A stretch of 64,000 nucleotides of DNA, taken from Chondrus crispus (lineage: Eukaryota; Rhodophyta; Florideophyceae; Gigartinales; Gigartinaceae). Below the pieces are notes generated by a model. That model searched no databases. It was given only the letters and a program-made list of their open reading frames with translations, and had not been told where the DNA came from. The stretch lies in NCBI RefSeq assembly GCF_000350225.1, contig NW_005179298.1:1-64000 (forward strand), given 5' to 3'. Position numbers and translations under genes: made by a program. Positions 63,191-64,000 of the stretch are shown piece by piece (within the stretch, counting starts at the first letter, position 1; each line of letters starts with the position of its first letter).

Positions 63191-64000
63191 CTATGGTACG
63201 TCGTTGCCAGGCATTGCATCACCGCACCCCGTCACCCCATCTGCTTCCGCTCTCGTACAGCACTGATCCGCCCGAGTTCTCGAGGCGCCAGCACGTCGTC
63301 TCAAGCCCCTTTTAGCGCGCCCTGCCTCCCCGCCTCCACAGGCCGCGCCGCAACCGCTTCGACTCCTTCATTGGCTCCGCCCACGCCTCCCGCGCGCAGC
63401 GCTCCGCACGCTCACGCACCTCGCTCGCCATGCCGCCGCCCTCCGTCACCACCCCGCTGCTGCCTAACAACAACCGCGCCCCCGCGCGCACCGACGCCAT
63501 CCGTTGGCGGGAGACCGCAGCCGTCGTCCTGCCGTACATCATCCCCGAGACTACGAAGCTCAAGCTCATCGCCGCCCTCTCCGTCTTCTGCGCCCTCGCC
63601 AAGCAGGGCTCCGCCTTGCTTAGGCCCTACGCTTTCAAACTCGCCGTCGATACTCTCACCAATAACTTGCTCCCCGGCGGAGGCTTAGTCATTCCTTACT
63701 TCGCTATTGCTTTGTTCGTCCTGTCCAAAATCGCCTCCACTTTGCTCGGCGGCGTCCAGGGCTACACCCACTCCATCGTCGCCGTTATGTGCGCTAGGAG
63801 GTTTTCCGTCGCCATGTTTACACATTTGCAAAACCTGAGCTTGGCCTTTCATTTGTCCAGGCGCACGGGGGAGGTTACCAGGATCATGCGTAGGGGGATC
63901 AGCTCTCTTGGGTCCGTCGTCAACACCGTCGTCTTCACTTTGTTCCCGACGTGAGTTCACTGTCATCCTCGAGTTGCCCCGTTCTTTCCCGATTCCATTC
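63177..64000 (+). repeat. Start of a tandem duplicate of the ABC transporter locus
   Basis: From CGCCACCTCG at 63177 the sequence parallels 58971 onward (offset 4206, then 4194 after a 12-bp length difference), covering upstream region, exon 1 and the start of intron 1, to the window edge. Confidence 0.9.
63430..63950 (+). CDS. Second ABC half-transporter copy, exon 1 only (window ends)
   Basis: 521 nt, the same length as exon 1 of the upstream gene, from [12 protein letters not shown] to FTLFP followed by the GTGAGTTCAC donor at 63951. It encodes 173 residues with about 90% identity by eye; differences include LRPYAFKLA for LTPYAFKLA and IMRRGISSLGSV for [12 protein letters not shown]. The acidic Asp in DRG becomes Arg here, a change in a conserved position. 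The upstream ATG used as an alternative in the first copy is AGG here. Whether the rest is intact lies beyond the window. Confidence 0.8.

Noticed and set aside
1..64000. tRNA, rRNA or other structured RNA genes
   Set aside because: None recognised by eye on either strand; a tRNAscan/Infernal run would be needed to exclude them.

Overview
This is nuclear DNA from a eukaryote with a compact, transposon-rich genome. It holds few host genes, one of them a nine-exon ABC transporter with short introns of roughly 90 to 135 bases, alongside single-exon genes and a large load of retroelements and DNA transposons. A red macroalga (florideophyte, Chondrus-like) fits the gene style and transposon mix, but that is inference; nothing here identifies a species. 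The window contains a 100-base N gap and what looks like leftover cloning-vector/adaptor sequence, so it is an assembled draft scaffold.

Layout. 1-3.1 kb: relics of host genes, namely a broken U1-70K (SNRNP70) RRM copy and a trehalose-6-phosphate phosphatase tail next to a perfect hairpin. 3.3-10.6 kb: a decayed DNA-transposon-like unit with two convergent genes. On + lies a beta-class DNA amino-methyltransferase that appears fused to a SET domain. On - lies a Tnp2/Plavaka-type transposase. 12.2-37.4 kb: a nested retroelement stack. A tyrosine-recombinase (DIRS/PAT/Ngaro-like) element on the - strand (gag, RT, RNase H, YR, split direct repeats) is interrupted inside its recombinase gene by a 14.9-kb chromodomain Ty3/Gypsy element with LTRs that look about 98% identical. 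It is interrupted again inside RNase H by a 5.5-kb block of gene relics (DegP-like protease fragment, possible glycosyltransferase). The Gypsy element carries an extra 6.1-kb segment between pol and the 3' LTR, containing a long antisense ORF.

38.9-44.8 kb: a PIF/Harbinger element with 16-bp TIRs, its DDE nuclease, a Myb/trihelix-like partner gene, captured-looking host fragments and a nested MITE. 45.5-46.3 kb: a probable solo LTR. 46.5-47.7 kb: a second, broken DDE_Tnp_4 transposase. 48.07 kb: the vector/adaptor residue.

50-64 kb: the host-gene part. It contains a 600-aa membrane protein of unknown function, OST48/WBP1 of the oligosaccharyltransferase, a small one-helix ORF, a GARS-N-like ORF running into the gap, an inverted fragment of OST48 on the other side of the gap, a complete ABCB6/ATM1-type half transporter with a 5-nt microexon, and the first exon of its tandem duplicate at the right edge.

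Most element ORFs are broken by single-base shifts, several of them in G/C runs. Some breaks may therefore be sequencing errors; others, such as in-frame stops, look like real decay.
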